A stretch of DNA of 64,000 bases from Asterella californica. Taxonomy: Eukaryota > Streptophyta > Marchantiopsida > Marchantiales > Aytoniaceae. Below are positions 20,273 to 31,243 of the stretch, one piece after another; the stretch's first letter is position 1; each line of letters opens with the position of its first letter. The stretch spans positions 24,718,001 through 24,782,000 of the forward strand of contig JAYKYS010000009.1 in the NCBI GenBank assembly GCA_036924285.1, written 5' to 3'. Position numbers and translations under genes: made by a program. The notes under the pieces were generated by a model. It worked only from the letters and a program-made list of their open reading frames with translations, was not told the origin of the DNA and did not search any database.

Positions 20273-21430
20273 TCACGCCCAATATTTCTTGACACGCCAC
20301 TCATTAACGCGGGTGGTCATCAACGTACCATCTAACTCTTCCAGCTGCAAGGAGCCATTGTTGAAGACCTCCAAGACTCGATAAGGACTCATATAGCGAA
20401 GATGAAGCTTCCTAGGGAACTTGAGATGTCTATTGTCGTACAGAAGAACCAAGTCTCCATCCGCGACAGTCACTTTTTTCAGTTTGTCATCATAGTTCAC
20501 CTTACGTTGTGCTTGTACTTTGTACGTCTTCTCCAAAGCTGCATTCTTGTCTTCTTCGAACTCCACAAAGTTCAGAAGACGCTGCTCCTAGTTTTCCTCT
20601 TCTTCCATACGTTCGGTAACGGCTAACCTGTAAGTAGGCCTCTAACTCGATGGGAACAACAGATGTCATCTCATAAGTTAGGTAGAAGGGTGTCTTCTGG
20701 ATCGTGACCTTAGGTGAAATCTTGAAAGCCCAACACAGATGGCAGCTTCGTGTCCCAATCATACGCATGGTTAACAGTTACCTTATTCAAAATATTACAA
20801 AGAAGATCATTCGACTTCTCTGTCAATCCGTTAACTTTCAGGTTGTACGGTGTCGTCTTCTGATGCTTTATCCTGAAGTACTGGATCAGGAGGACAATAG
20901 TCTCATTTAAAAAATGAGTACCCCTATCTGATACTAGTTCCAGCAAGCATCCGTATAGAGTGATGATGTTGTGCCAAAGGAACCTGGTCACCACTGTGGC
21001 GTCGTTCTTCCTTGTGGCTTCGTCCTCTACCATCTTGGTAGCATAGTCGGTAGCTATCAAGATGTACAGTACTCGCGTTCTTCTAGCCACCGGAGCGATA
21101 GGCCCAACAAAGTCGATTCCTCACTTTTCAAAAGGAGCAAGCGGAAGAATGGGAATAAGAGGCCACCTAGTAGTAGCTGTTGATCTTCCCACCCTCAGAC
21201 ACGCATCACATTTTCTGATCTCTTGAAAAGTGTCTCTGTACATGATCGACCACTAGTAGCCGACGTCCAACATTTTCTTCACCGTGATCTTCAACCCATA
21301 GTGACCCCCAGCATCTTTGTAGTGAAGACCCGTGATCATTGGCTTAATCTCTAAATGCTCAAGGCATCTCCTTAGCTTCTCATCATGTCCTTTCCTAAAC
21401 ATGATACCCTGGAAGATGGCTAGGGGCCTA
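20273..21430 (-). pseudogene. gypsy-A integrase
   Basis: Continues the pol frame after a one-base shift near 21430. The zinc domain can be read as HDEKLRRCLEHLEI, HYKDAGGHYG and CDACLRVGRS. The catalytic core keeps the three acidic residues: LYILIATDYATKMV, LELVSDRGTHF and VNGLTEKSND. The C-terminal part (LVLLYDNRHLKFPRK, RYMSPYRVLEVFNNGSLQL, WRVKKYW) is the GPY/F-like tail. No chromodomain follows. Stops and two more frame changes interrupt it. The integrase would insert the cDNA in the nucleus. The order RT-RH-IN marks Ty3/gypsy. Confidence 0.88.
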
Positions 21431-23066
21431 CCTTGTGTAAGAAGACAACCCTCTGCTCGGCATCCAATCCCTCGGGGTACTGTTGGTCTTCCAAGAACTT
21501 CCTCAAGTCCTTGAAGATCGATTCCTCTGTGGAAGTCGCAAAGACCGGATCAGAAGACCTAGTCTCGTCTTCTGGGAAGCAGGCGATACGCCCTCCTTCA
21601 GATGAGAGTGTCTCTGTAGAAATTGAAAACAACTTCTCGTCAAGGAACTCGTCTTCCACTTCATCTTCTCGTCGCTCTGTCTCCAATCTGGATAGGTAGT
21701 CAGCATTAACATGTTGTCTTCTAGGCCTGTACTCTACTGTGTAAGTAAATTCTTGGAGTAGAAGAATCCACCTAGCTATCCTACCAGACAAATCTGCTTT
21801 CTTTACTAGATGTTTCAAAGAAAAATGATCCACATAGAAGACAAATGGGTTTGTCAGAAGATAGTGTCTAAACTTCCTACTGGAGTAAATCATGCCAAGA
21901 CACTCCCTTTCAGTTGTAGAGTACTTCTTCTCTGCATCATTGAGTTGTCTTTCCGCATAGTAGATGGGATAATCCTTCTTCTTCTCATCTTTCTGACTCA
22001 ATACCACCCCTATGGCAAAAGCAGAAACATCCACGTAAATGTGGAAGACTCTCTCCCAATCAGGCGGCCTTAGGATAGGAGATTCTGACAGAAGTCTTTT
22101 CATTTCTTTGAACGTTTCTTGCTGCTCAGAAGACCAAATGTAAGGTTCGTCCTTCTTCAGCAACTTGGTGAATCTTCTTGCTACTTCTGCATACCTGTCA
22201 ATAAACCTCCTGTAGTATCCTACGTTGCCTAGGAAACTTCTCAACTGAGTCAAGTTAGCAGGTGGGTGAAGTTTCATGATAACTTCCACCTTAGCACAGT
22301 CGACTTCTATACCTCTTCCAGAAATCCTATGTCCTAGCAAAATTCCTTCTGACATACCAAAGAAGCACTTCTCAAGTTGAAGAGCCAAGCGATGCTCTCT
22401 ACACTTCAAAAAACACTTCCTCAGAAATATCAGGTGATCTTCTTTTGATCCAAACACACAAAAGTCATCCAAGAAGATCTCCATGAAAGTGCGAAAATAC
22501 TCCTTGAAGATCGTGATCATCAATCTCTGAAATGTGACGGGTGCGTTGCATAAACCAAACGGCATTTGGTTGTACGCGTACGTGTCTCAATCAGTGATAA
22601 AAGTGGTTTTCGACTGGTCTTCTTCTCTGATTGAAACTTGGTTGTACCCAGAATATCCATCCAAGAAGCTGTAGAACTCATGTCGTGCTACCTGGTCTAA
22701 CACAAGATCGGTGAAGGGTAAAGGATGGTGATCCTTTTTCGTGGCCAAGTTCAGCTTTCGGAAGTTCCAACACACTCGGATCTTACCTGTCTGCTTCTTC
22801 GACACGGTGACAATAGGAGCTACCCACTCACTACTAAGTACTGGGAAGATGACTCTTGTCTTCAGGTGTTGATCGATATGATCCTTCATCAGAAGTGAGT
22901 ACTTGGAGTTGAGTCGATACTGCCTCTGTCGTGTAGGAACAACGTCCTCCAGCAAGTCAATGCGATGCTCTCTCAGCTCTCGAGGTATGCCCTTCATGTC
23001 TTCTATGGTCCAAGCGAAGACATCTTGGAACTCTGTCAAAAGTTCTCTAAAGTCTTCCAACTGCTG
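21431..23066 (-). pseudogene. gypsy-A reverse transcriptase and RNase H
   Basis: Same frame as the protease part, with TAG near 23068 before it and a single TGA near 22588 inside it, where the family normally has Trp. RT blocks: FQDVFAWTIEDMKGIPRE, VAPIVTVSKKQTGKIRVCWN, YSFLDGYSGYNQV, YNQMPFGLCNAPVTFQRLM, and the catalytic FLDDFCVFG near 22460. RNase H follows: FHIYVDVSAFAIGVVLSQ, YYAERQLNDAEKKYSTTERE, WILLLQEFTYTVEYRPRRQ. The RGIEVDCAKVEVI and VFAW words resemble the Athila/Tat branch of plant Ty3 elements. Apart from the stops, coding is well kept over 540 codons. Confidence 0.92.
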
Positions 23067-23069
23067 GCC

Positions 23070-23505
23070 CTAGATCACCTTGGAAAGCTTTAGCTTCTTC
23101 CTAGGAGCAACCTCCATTTCTTGAAGATCATCAAGGTTCATCATTCCTTCAGTGTGACTGTACTCACTGACACCAAAATATTCCGGTTTGGGAGCTTCTT
23201 CCGGTTCAGATTCGTCTTCTAGAAGATCAGCTAACTTGTCTTCCGAAGAGAAGACAGTACTTTTGTCTTCTGGAAGATTAACTAACTGGTCTTCCGAAAG
23301 GAAGACGGTACTTTCGTCTTCTGGAAGCTCTTTTTCCGCAATTTCGTAGCACTCAATGTATCCACAGATCACTTCTTCTGCTATCTTTGTTACTTCTGTA
23401 GTACACAAGTTATTCACCACAAACTCATCATATCATTCATCAATGTCAGAAGATGCAACTGAGTCTTCTGACGTGTACCCCTCAGTCGTAGAGGGAGTTT
23501 CATCT
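23070..23505 (-). pseudogene. gypsy-A acidic linker with internal repeat
   Basis: In frame with both the protease and the RT. It contains a twice-repeated acidic unit (LPEDESTVFLSEDQLVN, then LPEDKSTVFSSEDKLAD, then a partial LLEDESE). The repeat is also visible in the DNA at about 23215-23330 as alternating GTCTTC and GGAAGA words. No known domain; probably a flexible protease-RT spacer. Broken by TGA near 23433. Confidence 0.75.
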
Positions 23506-24278
23506 TAATGTCCAATCTTCATCCAAGGGAGTGAGACTTTGGTCTTCTCACCCGGCTTGGGTGTAGGATTGAGAAACCTCAAACGATGTCTTCTCCAATC
23601 GATCTTTACATTTGCAGCATACAACCATAGTCTTCCTATCAACACTTGATATCCAACCTTAGCTACAAGTCGCAAAATGATGTAAGTGAGGTAAAAAGAT
23701 ACTCCCCCAATTATCGTCAAGACATCTTTCAGTTGCCCCAAAGGCCGTCTTCTGGTCTGGTTCGTCATTCTGAGTATTTTCGGAGTAGGTTGGAATTCAG
23801 TGAAGCCTAGGGCATGCGTAGTTTCTTCAATCATGATGTTAATTCCGGAGCCGGAATCAATGGATACCTTCTTTAGAAGACAGCCATGGATCTCCATATC
23901 AAGTTCTGGGGCTCCCAAGTCCTCATGCTCTATCCTTAAGATCGGGATACTCTGGGGAAGTTTTGTTGTCCTCTTCTTCCTCGATCCTCGAAGAACAGAT
24001 TGTAACAGCTTCCTGTAACCAGCGTTGTCATCCAAAAGCTGTTGGAAGGTTACATCCGTCTTCTGATTCCACAAATCTCGCAAGAAGTCATAAGGAGATC
24101 GCTTCAGAAGAGCGATTGGTGTTTCCAACAGAGAAGATGTAGGAGCTGCTTCCTTGGGTGGAAGATCCAAATGGTGTCTTCCTTCGACTGGAAGCTGTTC
24201 CTGTGAGACAAGGGCTGCCGTAGTCGGTGGAGGAAGCTGCTGTACTATCTTCCGTCGCTTCTCCAGCTCTTCTTGCAT
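23505..24278 (-). pseudogene. gypsy-A aspartic protease region
   Basis: A 257-codon open frame. The protease core is around VSIDSGSGINIMIEE (catalytic D-S-G, near 23860), followed by the hydrophobic VGYQVLIGRLWLYAANVKID block, typical of Athila/Tat-like elements. The first 100 residues (LKRSPYDFLRDLWNQKTDVT and a Lys/Arg patch) are Gag-protease linker. It ends at TAA just before the acidic linker and continues in the same frame after it, so this stop is a mutation within one polyprotein. The protease would cut the Gag-Pol precursor in particles. Confidence 0.88.
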
Positions 24279-24499
24279 GATCGCTTCAACTTCTTGTCTA
24301 ATGTCAAGAGCAAAGTACTTCGGATCTTCTTTGTCGTAAGCAGAAGAAGAAGGCCGCTCAGGGGAAGATGACCTCTCCTTATGCTGCTTCTTCTTCTTGA
24401 TCTCCTTCTGATGGGATTCAGACTTCTCTTTGCTTCTGGTACTTACCTTGAATACTGATTCATCTAGGACTTCTTCTGGAGGCTAGCTGTCTGAATCCG

Positions 24500-25885
24500 A
24501 GCAAGGGCTCCACACAGTGCCATCCGCCAAAATGAAAGATGAAGCTACCTCAAGTGACTTCGTCTTCTGCAGCTGAGGTTTCTTTTCTTCGCGCTTCCCG
24601 AGGTCTGGTTTGTCTTCCTCTATATGGAGACAATCCTTTTACAATCTCCAGGATCTTCTTCTTCTACCGTGATGTGTTGTACAACTGCTAGCTCGAGTTT
24701 AGAAGCTGATGCGACTTCTGCATGAGGTGTGGTCTCTGCAAATCTAACTATTTGTCGTGGGCGTAGGGTCTGAGGACAATTTCCCGTGAAATGTCCTGCT
24801 TCCTTACAGTTTCCACACAAGGGCACTTGCCCAATCTATCTTCTCGGATGAGGACAGGTGGACCACCAGTGTCCTGTCTCTCCACAATTATTGCATGCTT
24901 CAGGAAGAGGATTTAGAGGTCATTGTGATGAAGAAGGTTGTCAAGGTGTCTTGGTCTATACATTACTAGCCCTGTCTCTAGGTGTATAACGATTATATTG
25001 AGCAGGAGGTGTAGGGATGAATGGATATATCGTCTCGATCCTATAGCAAGATTCTCCACTGGGATCATGTAGATATCCCTCTTCGTCTTCTTCCCAACTT
25101 GCCCAATTAACAGCCTGGTCTTACGTACACTGATCTCTGGTGTGTCCGGAAGAGTTACAAAGGTTGCACCAAATGTTTGACCGGGAAGCCGTAGGTTACT
25201 TCCGCTTGTCCTTCTGGTTTAGAAGATGAACTTTCAGGTCGGCAAACTGCTTCAGCACTTCATCGATCCGAGGATCATGTGCAGACTGAATGATCTGAGT
25301 CTGAGGAATCTTCTGCCCCTGGGTCGTGTCTTCTCCTTCTTCTTCTTCCCTGTCTTCTTTTCTTGTTCAGATTCTGATTCTGAACTTTTCACAGTAGACT
25401 CTTCAGAAATAGAGGATACTTCTGAATCACTGTTATCAGTTTCAGTGGACTTGGACTTCCTCTTGGACTTCCTAGAAGACTTCTTCGACTTCTTGGACTT
25501 CTTCGAGATCTTCTCTCTGTCTTTCGTCATATTCCGAGTGATGCTCGAGGTTTCATACTGCTTGGCATGCTTCTGTACTTCTACTAAATCATCACCTCCT
25601 CCTCTTCTGCAGTACAACTCCATATCTTGAGACAATCCTCCCAAGTACCAGTCCACGGGTTTGCTGGGCATAATAACCGGGTCTTCCTTGGTTCTGGGGG
25701 ATGTGATCCAGGAGATCTTCAAACCTCTCAGTGTAATCTCACAGTGTCTCTTTCTTCTTCCGTTCGAGCCTCTGAAGTTCTATGAGGGTCATCCGGTCAT
25801 AGCCCACTTCTCTGAACTTCTTCAGAAAAGCTACCTTCAGAGTAGCCCAAGCGGCCATAACTAACTCGTCATCCAACGCTTTACT
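24500..25885 (-). pseudogene. gypsy-A Gag with two zinc knuckles
   Basis: The minus strand begins inside the retrotransposon Gag domain at about 25880 (AAWATLKVAFLKKFREVGYD, MTLIELQRLERKKKE). A Lys/Ser-rich region follows (about 25500-25350), then two CCHC knuckles: CNNCGETGHWWSTC (about 24850-24895) and CGNCKEAGHFTGNC (about 24775-24818). Several frame changes and stops separate these parts. The 5' side is cut at about 25885 by gypsy-B, so the 5' LTR, primer site and Gag N-terminus are missing. Gag binds element RNA and forms the particle. Confidence 0.85.
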
Positions 25886-26156
25886 CATCTATTTCTTGCC
25901 ACAAGAAGAGAAATAAAGCATTGGGAGATTGGATTTCTTCTATTGTTGTGTTTGGAGGTGGATCTGTCCTCTGATGAATGAGAATTGATTTTGTTGAGTA
26001 GTAATCGTTCTTTAGTCAGAGTTTGGCATCTATGAGAGACCTTGGTCGTTGTGAGTAGGTTGGTTGTCTCTTGTCTTCTTATCCAACTTTTATCTCTATC
26101 CTGCAATTAATCACAGTCAGAAGGCTCGTCTTTCTCGAGAAAGACTCTCCTCGACA
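25886..26156 (+). repeat. possible truncated 5' LTR of gypsy-B copy 1
   Basis: Lies directly before a primer-binding site. Its last part (CACAGTCAGAAGGCTCG to TCGACA) resembles the ends of the gypsy-B LTRs at 35392 and 40834. Upstream of about 26100 the similarity fades, so this is either a truncated, diverged LTR or unrelated DNA. Confidence 0.5.
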
Positions 26157-26162
26157 TAAATC

Positions 26163-26178
26163 TGGTGCTTCCACTGAC
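26163..26178 (+). promoter_or_regulatory. gypsy-B primer-binding site
   Basis: TGGTGCTTCCACTGAC, beginning with TGG as expected for pairing with a tRNA CCA end. The same site follows the gypsy-B LTR at 35395. The tRNA was not identified. Confidence 0.65.
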
Positions 26179-26231
26179 AACCGTCTTGGGATGATTGACC
26201 GGGGAGGTTGAGATTTTCATACGAAGAAGAG

Positions 26232-27449
26232 ATGGATCGCAAGAGCGGAAGTGCTGCTACTGTCTCAACGGTTGACGCATCAGCATCTAATGCTACACCT
26301 TCAGCTGCACCTACGACTGCAGCAACTGCAGCATCAGATCTAGATACTACTATGCTATTAGAACGGTAGTTTACACCTTGTTTTCTCTGGAGAGCCACTG
26401 AGCAGTTTGAGGAGGTATGACGAGTCCGTCTCATGTCGCTACGACTGCAACAGTAACCGCGTTGACATTACCGTCGGTGAATCTTGATGTGTATGTTGGA
26501 CATATTGAAGTTTCTGCTAGCCCTCCTTTGTTAGATAGGACTGTTGAGAAGAGCAATGCTGAAGTTCCTTCTGAGGTGTTGAAGAGAGGAGCCGGAACAA
26601 TCCGTAGGATCACAGGGTGGAGAGATCTCATAGACACAATGTCTACATCACAACATTCTTGGATGTGAACAGACACGTTCACTGGAAGGATGCTTCTGTG
26701 GAAGAGAAGAGATGACAAGATGCCTCTAAGCTTGAAACTAGAATCCTAGAGGAGACTAGAGATGGACAGAGAGTCTCCAAGAGGCAAGTACCTCCTCTAG
26801 AGGATGTTATGTCTACTTCTCAAGCTCCTCCATCTATACTGGATCCGATGGAGGACGTGCGGAGGTCTCAGCATGAGCCACGACTGCTAGCAGATGGGTT
26901 ACTGTCCAAGAAAAGAGGAAAGGACTTGTCTACAATTTGGTTGCTGATATAGAAACTTCTACTGATCTTAAGAGTATTCTGGAGTAGAAGATACTAGATG
27001 CACGAGTTGAGTTTTCTCTTCGGGAGGTTCTTGGTATTAAGAAGAGAGAGTTTCACGAACAGATCATTGACATCATCAAAGAGACAAGTGATGTCCGAAC
27101 AAGTAGAGAGTCAGGTCATAGATATGATTGGAGCTTCTGAATGATGTAAAATTCAAGAAGTTTCATTTTCAAGAAGTTGGTGATAAGGGATACTAGCAAG
27201 AAGCGTCGATTGTTGGTACCAAGACTATAGAGGTTGATGATGAGGAAGTTGGTGAGGAGAGTCCAGCTGTTGATAATGACTTCAGAAAGAGACATTGGGC
27301 GTGCTACAACGGCTACATGAGTACGTCTAGGGGGTTTGTTTGTCTATTGCTGCTTTGGTTGATCATGTATATGAGATCAACATCATGTCACGACAGGTAT
27401 ATGAAAGAGGATAGTGCCTATCAAACTGAATCACGGTTGGGTGCTACGT
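26232..27449 (+). pseudogene. gypsy-B copy 1 Gag-protease, internally deleted
   Basis: ATG at 26232 starts MDRKSGSAATVSTVDASA, matching copy 2 at 35462. After about 45 codons it jumps to sequence corresponding to about 38864 in copy 2, so most of the Gag core and the zinc knuckle are deleted. Further matches to copy 2: VYVGHIEVSASPPLLDRTVE and RRITGWRDLIDTMS, then a decayed region, then a protease trace ALVDHVYEINIMSRQVYE near 27355-27405 (the usual DHGS reads DHVY). The coding sequence is cut at 27449 in mid-protease by the gag-only element and continues in frame at 33844. Confidence 0.85.
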
Positions 27450-29477
27450 TGTCGTGTCGTGGACCGGCTCCTATCTGAAATTCAGACTTCGATGGTTGTC
27501 GCTCCAAAGACACTCGTGAGAAAGACAAGCTAGGCCCTAGCTTACGGGCTTTTGGCTTCATTTCGGATCTCCATTTTCATCGCATAGATGGGTAGAGCTC
27601 TTTGTCAACTTTCCATAGGCACTTCATCTACTTCGTTTGGACGCCTAGTGGAGAAGTTACAAGACTCGAAAGATGGAGAAAACAAGCTAGGCCCCAGCTT
27701 CCGGGTTTTTGGCACAACTTCGGATCTTCGTTTTTATCGCACCAGTGGATAGAGCTCCTTGTCAGCTTTCCATAGGCACTTCATCTACTTCGTTTGGACG
27801 CCTAGTGGAGAAGTTACAAGGCTCGAAAGATGGAGAAAACAAGCTAGACCCCGGCTTACGGGCTTTTGGCACAACTTCGGATCTTCACTTTTATCACATA
27901 GATGGGTAGAGCTCACTGTCAGCTTTCCATGGGCATCTTGTTTACTTCGTTTGGACATCCAGAGAAGAAGTTATGCGATTCGAAAGAAGGTAAAATCAAG
28001 TTAGACCCCTAGTTACTTGCTGACTGGGTATTTAGGACTTCAGACGTTATATCAAAGACGCAAGGGGCCTGCTTCTTATTATTGAGGACTGAACTTCGTA
28101 CGTACAGACTGTAACAAGGGGGCAGCTTAAGAGGTTAGCTTGCGTCTGCGATATGTCGATGGATGGTTCGAGAGATTTAGGAGTCCAATGCAAGCGCGCA
28201 AGGCGTCGTTGGGTTCAGATCTGTGCAGGCTACGCACTAGTTCAAACGGTTTGGGAGGAGACGGATCGGGGAGTGCGTACTGAGTGAAATTGAGACGCAG
28301 GAAGCAGATTTGAGAGATTTCAATTACCTATGAAGGAGGGTTGGACCGTTCGGACCGTTCCGGAGTCTAAACTTGCTGTCCTTGGATCCATCGGGATCAG
28401 AACACCGAGTTCTACAGGAAATTGAAGACAATACGAGTTTTCATCGGGCGGTTTGGGAGTTTTGAGTGAAATTGGCTCGCAGGGAAGCGCTTACATCAGA
28501 TTTTTGTTCGCCTGCGACCTGAGGTTGGGCTGTTCTTCGCGATTGGTGAGCCAAGCTCTTCGTTCTTGGTGCCTACGCGATCAAGGAGTCTTCATCTACT
28601 CATAGGAGAAGACTATACGTGAATTGGATTGTTAGTTTGGGTGTGGTGAGCGAGTTTGAGCCGCAGGGAGCCGATTTACGTCAGTTTTTTGTAATCTGTG
28701 ATCAAATTTCTTGCGTGGTTTTGCAAGGGGAACTCCAAACGGCTTGTTTGGAGTCTTGTTGGGTTCAGGGTAGCTAGATCTACCTACCAGAGAAGACGGA
28801 TATCAGTTTAGACGATCCGTTTGTGCGGTGTGTGCGGTTTTAAGCCGCAGGGAAGAATTTTTGAAATTTCGGTCACCTGCGACCGAAAATTGACGATATC
28901 TCGGCTGTTGGGAGTCGGATCTGAAGGTTTCTTGGGTTAACGGAGTCAGCGGAGGAGACCCTATCGACATCTGAAGTCCGTTCAGCGAAAGGAGGAAGTC
29001 CACAGATAGATCTTTTTCGGTTTCTGTGCTACGGGTTTTGCTCTTTTGAGTTCGTTAGAGTTCTGATTGGCTGTATACAGCTTGTGGTAGCTAGCTTTAG
29101 CTAAGAGCTTGTACATGGATGTGGTTTGGAGTTGGGTTTGGATCGAGTGATACTGCTGTGGCTCTGCTTGTTAGCAAAGAGAAGTTTCTCTTGCTTTGAG
29201 CTACACTTCGGTATTTTTGGGTCAGGGTTGAGATTCAAGGGTTGTTTCAGGGGCTTTTGAAGCAGGTTACAGACCGCTCTGGTCTGTTTTTCAGTTTTGT
29301 GTTCTTAGGAGAAAGAACCGGCAGTGTACATACATTTGGAGTGTATATATCGCAGCGTTCGTTTTCGTGGTTATTTTTCTCTGTCTTGTCTCTGTTTCAG
29401 CACACAACATCTCCACAGCCAGGAAACTCGTGTTTTCCTGGACATCCTTCACGCAAAACGTCCGACGCGACACGACA
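27450..29477 (+). repeat. 5' LTR of the gag-only element (2028 bp)
   Basis: Bounded by TGTCGTGTCG and CGACACGACA. Carries 157-bp tandem repeats in its first third (27526-28020) and a TATA-like GTGTATATATCG near 29340, about 130 bp before its end, so the transcript start probably lies in the last 100 bp. Contains about 120 bp (about 28400-28520) missing from the 3' LTR. Confidence 0.93.
27526..28020 (+). repeat. 157-bp tandem repeats in the 5' LTR
   Basis: The word ACAAGCTAG or a close variant recurs at 27526, 27683, 27840 and 27997, exactly 157 bp apart each time. Units share the words AGGCACTTCATCTACTTCG and TGGAGAAGTTACAAG; the last unit is the most diverged. 157 is not a multiple of three, so the frame changes each unit and coding is unlikely. 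The unit is close to nucleosome length. Confidence 0.92.
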
Positions 29478-29502
29478 TAGGTGGTGAACTCGACGTGAAG
29501 GT
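29478..29502 (+). promoter_or_regulatory. primer-binding site of the gag-only element
   Basis: Behind the LTR comes TAGG then TGGTGAACTCGACGTGAAGG. The same TGG-led sequence follows the gypsy-C LTR end on the minus strand at about 51790-51815. The complementary tRNA is not identified. Confidence 0.7.
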
Positions 29503-29650
29503 CTGGGGTGGAGATATTTGTGTGTTAGAACTGGACAGAAGAGATCAGCAATCTTGAACGAGGATGAAGATGGATTTGGTTGTTCGGGAGGATGCTGTGG
29601 ACCTGGGATGATGGATTTGTAGACGGTTGGGATCATGTGAGGATGGGAGG

Positions 29651-31243
29651 ATGGGACGAGCCATGACTATGGACGGGATGAATGGATCAGAGGGTATACT
29701 AGGGATGCAGTTGGATGCAGCAACTGCACGATTGTTTCAAGCCTTCACTTTGTTTATGCAACAAGAGCAAGGGAACCAACAAAAGGAGGTTTTGGGGAAG
29801 AAGGCGCTTGGAAGGGTGATCGACAAGTTCGATCTTTTTGGTGGGAGAGACATCTCTGAGTACTTGAGATGTTACAAGACGGAGATGGATTTAGATCAGG
29901 TACCGGAGAAGGAGATGATCGAGACGTTCGAACTCGCTGTGGTGCTTGAGATAAGGGAGCATGTGACGTGTCTAACAAAGCATTTTGGGAAGAACTGGGA
30001 TACATTTTCACATGCGCTAATGGAGGAGTATTTCTTGAGAAACTCAGATAGAGTAACCAAGAAATCATTGTTGGAATGGGTCAACCGATCCAGCAAGGGT
30101 TTACAGCCTACAGAGCTGTGAAAGGAGTTTGAGAGACAATTCTCTCAACTTCCTCGGGTGGACAAGCTAACCTTGGAGAGCTACAAGACAGAGCTGTTTC
30201 TTCAAGCTGCGGATGAACCATGGCAAGAGCAGTTGGAGCTACTTCTGGAGGATGGGGAGGAAGAAGAAAGATTGACAAGGAATTGGGAGGTTGTGCATGA
30301 AGCGGTTGAGCTTCTTGTCCGGAGACATACAAGGGAAAGGGTTACTAAGTCGACACTTATATCACTGACTACCACACCAGTTCGAGTAGTATCTGAGGTT
30401 CAACCTCCAGTTGTGGTTGTAGAGGAGAAGGATCCAACCATCGAGGACCTACAGCAAAAGATGCAAGATCTGCAAGCTAAGGTTACTAGATTGGAGGATA
30501 AGTAATCATCGACTGAGATGATGCTTGTACCCAAACCAGCTTGGGTACATCACTGGTGTGATGGTACTGACCATCAACAGGACAATTGCATCGACTTTGC
30601 AGAGTCTTTGCAACGTGGGGTTATTTCTTGGGAGGATGAAAAGGTTGCATTCACAAGTACGGGTACTCTCTTTCAAGCCAACTTTGGTAAAGGAGGGATG
30701 AAGAAATTTGTGGATGATTACTTTGCGGCACATGCAATTGTAGCTATCGAAGCTACAAGTTATGGTGCTAGGGTGAAGGAGATTGAGCATGATCTCCATA
30801 GGGATGATTTGGATGAGCATGTGGATCCAAGCGAGTTCAAGTTGGCTACTGGATCCACGGTGCAGAGCGAGAAGAAGAGACAAGAAGAGACTTCTTCAGA
30901 GAAGCAAGTTGGGGAGGATAAGGTTCAACAGGAAACGATTCTTCTTGAACAGGCAATGGAGGGCGATCCTTCACAATCGGAGGAGATGGTTGAGGTGCAG
31001 ATGGCGGACATGGTTGATTTGGTTGCAAACATACAACAACCAGGTATTGGTACAGTGATGGATGTGAAGGGAGGTTGGGAGGAGTGCATTCGAGATGCAA
31101 AGGTTGGGTTCTTATCACGGGAGGTCTTGGGTGCAACTTCAAGAGAAGTCCATGATGTCTACATTGACATCATCAAGGACAAACGACTTGCTGAGGGCGA
31201 AGGAGAGTGGATGGATGCTCTCGAGGCTACGGATATAGGATGA
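29651..31243 (+). pseudogene. Gag of the gag-only element
   Basis: One frame of about 530 codons from ATG 29651, interrupted only by TGA at 30119 (family Arg position, CGA to TGA) and TAA at 30503. Blocks: LDAATARLFQAFTLFMQQEQ; FGGRDISEYLRCYKTEMDL; KHFGKNWDTFSHALMEEYFL; LTLESYKTELFLQAADEPWQ. A knuckle-like VHHWCDGTDHQQDNC at about 30545-30590 has its first Cys replaced by His. It ends with SREVLGATSREVHDVYIDII. Close to the Gag of gypsy-C at 51761-49985. Gag would form the particle and bind RNA. The first stop would leave about 156 residues, so Gag may also come from a partner element. Confidence 0.88.

Noticed and set aside
25226..25630. Plus-strand 134-codon frame with a Phe/Leu/Asp-rich repeat
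   Set aside because: It is the antisense of the Lys/Ser-rich Gag region of gypsy-A on the minus strand; the pattern is explained by that coding sequence.
27526..28020. Repeat array considered as CRISPR
   Set aside because: Units are contiguous 157-bp tandem repeats without unique spacers, inside a eukaryotic LTR, and no cas gene is present.
30506..31142. Minus-strand Pro/Ser-rich frames
   Set aside because: Antisense of the Gag frame of the gag-only element; composition follows from Gly/Glu-rich codons on the other strand.
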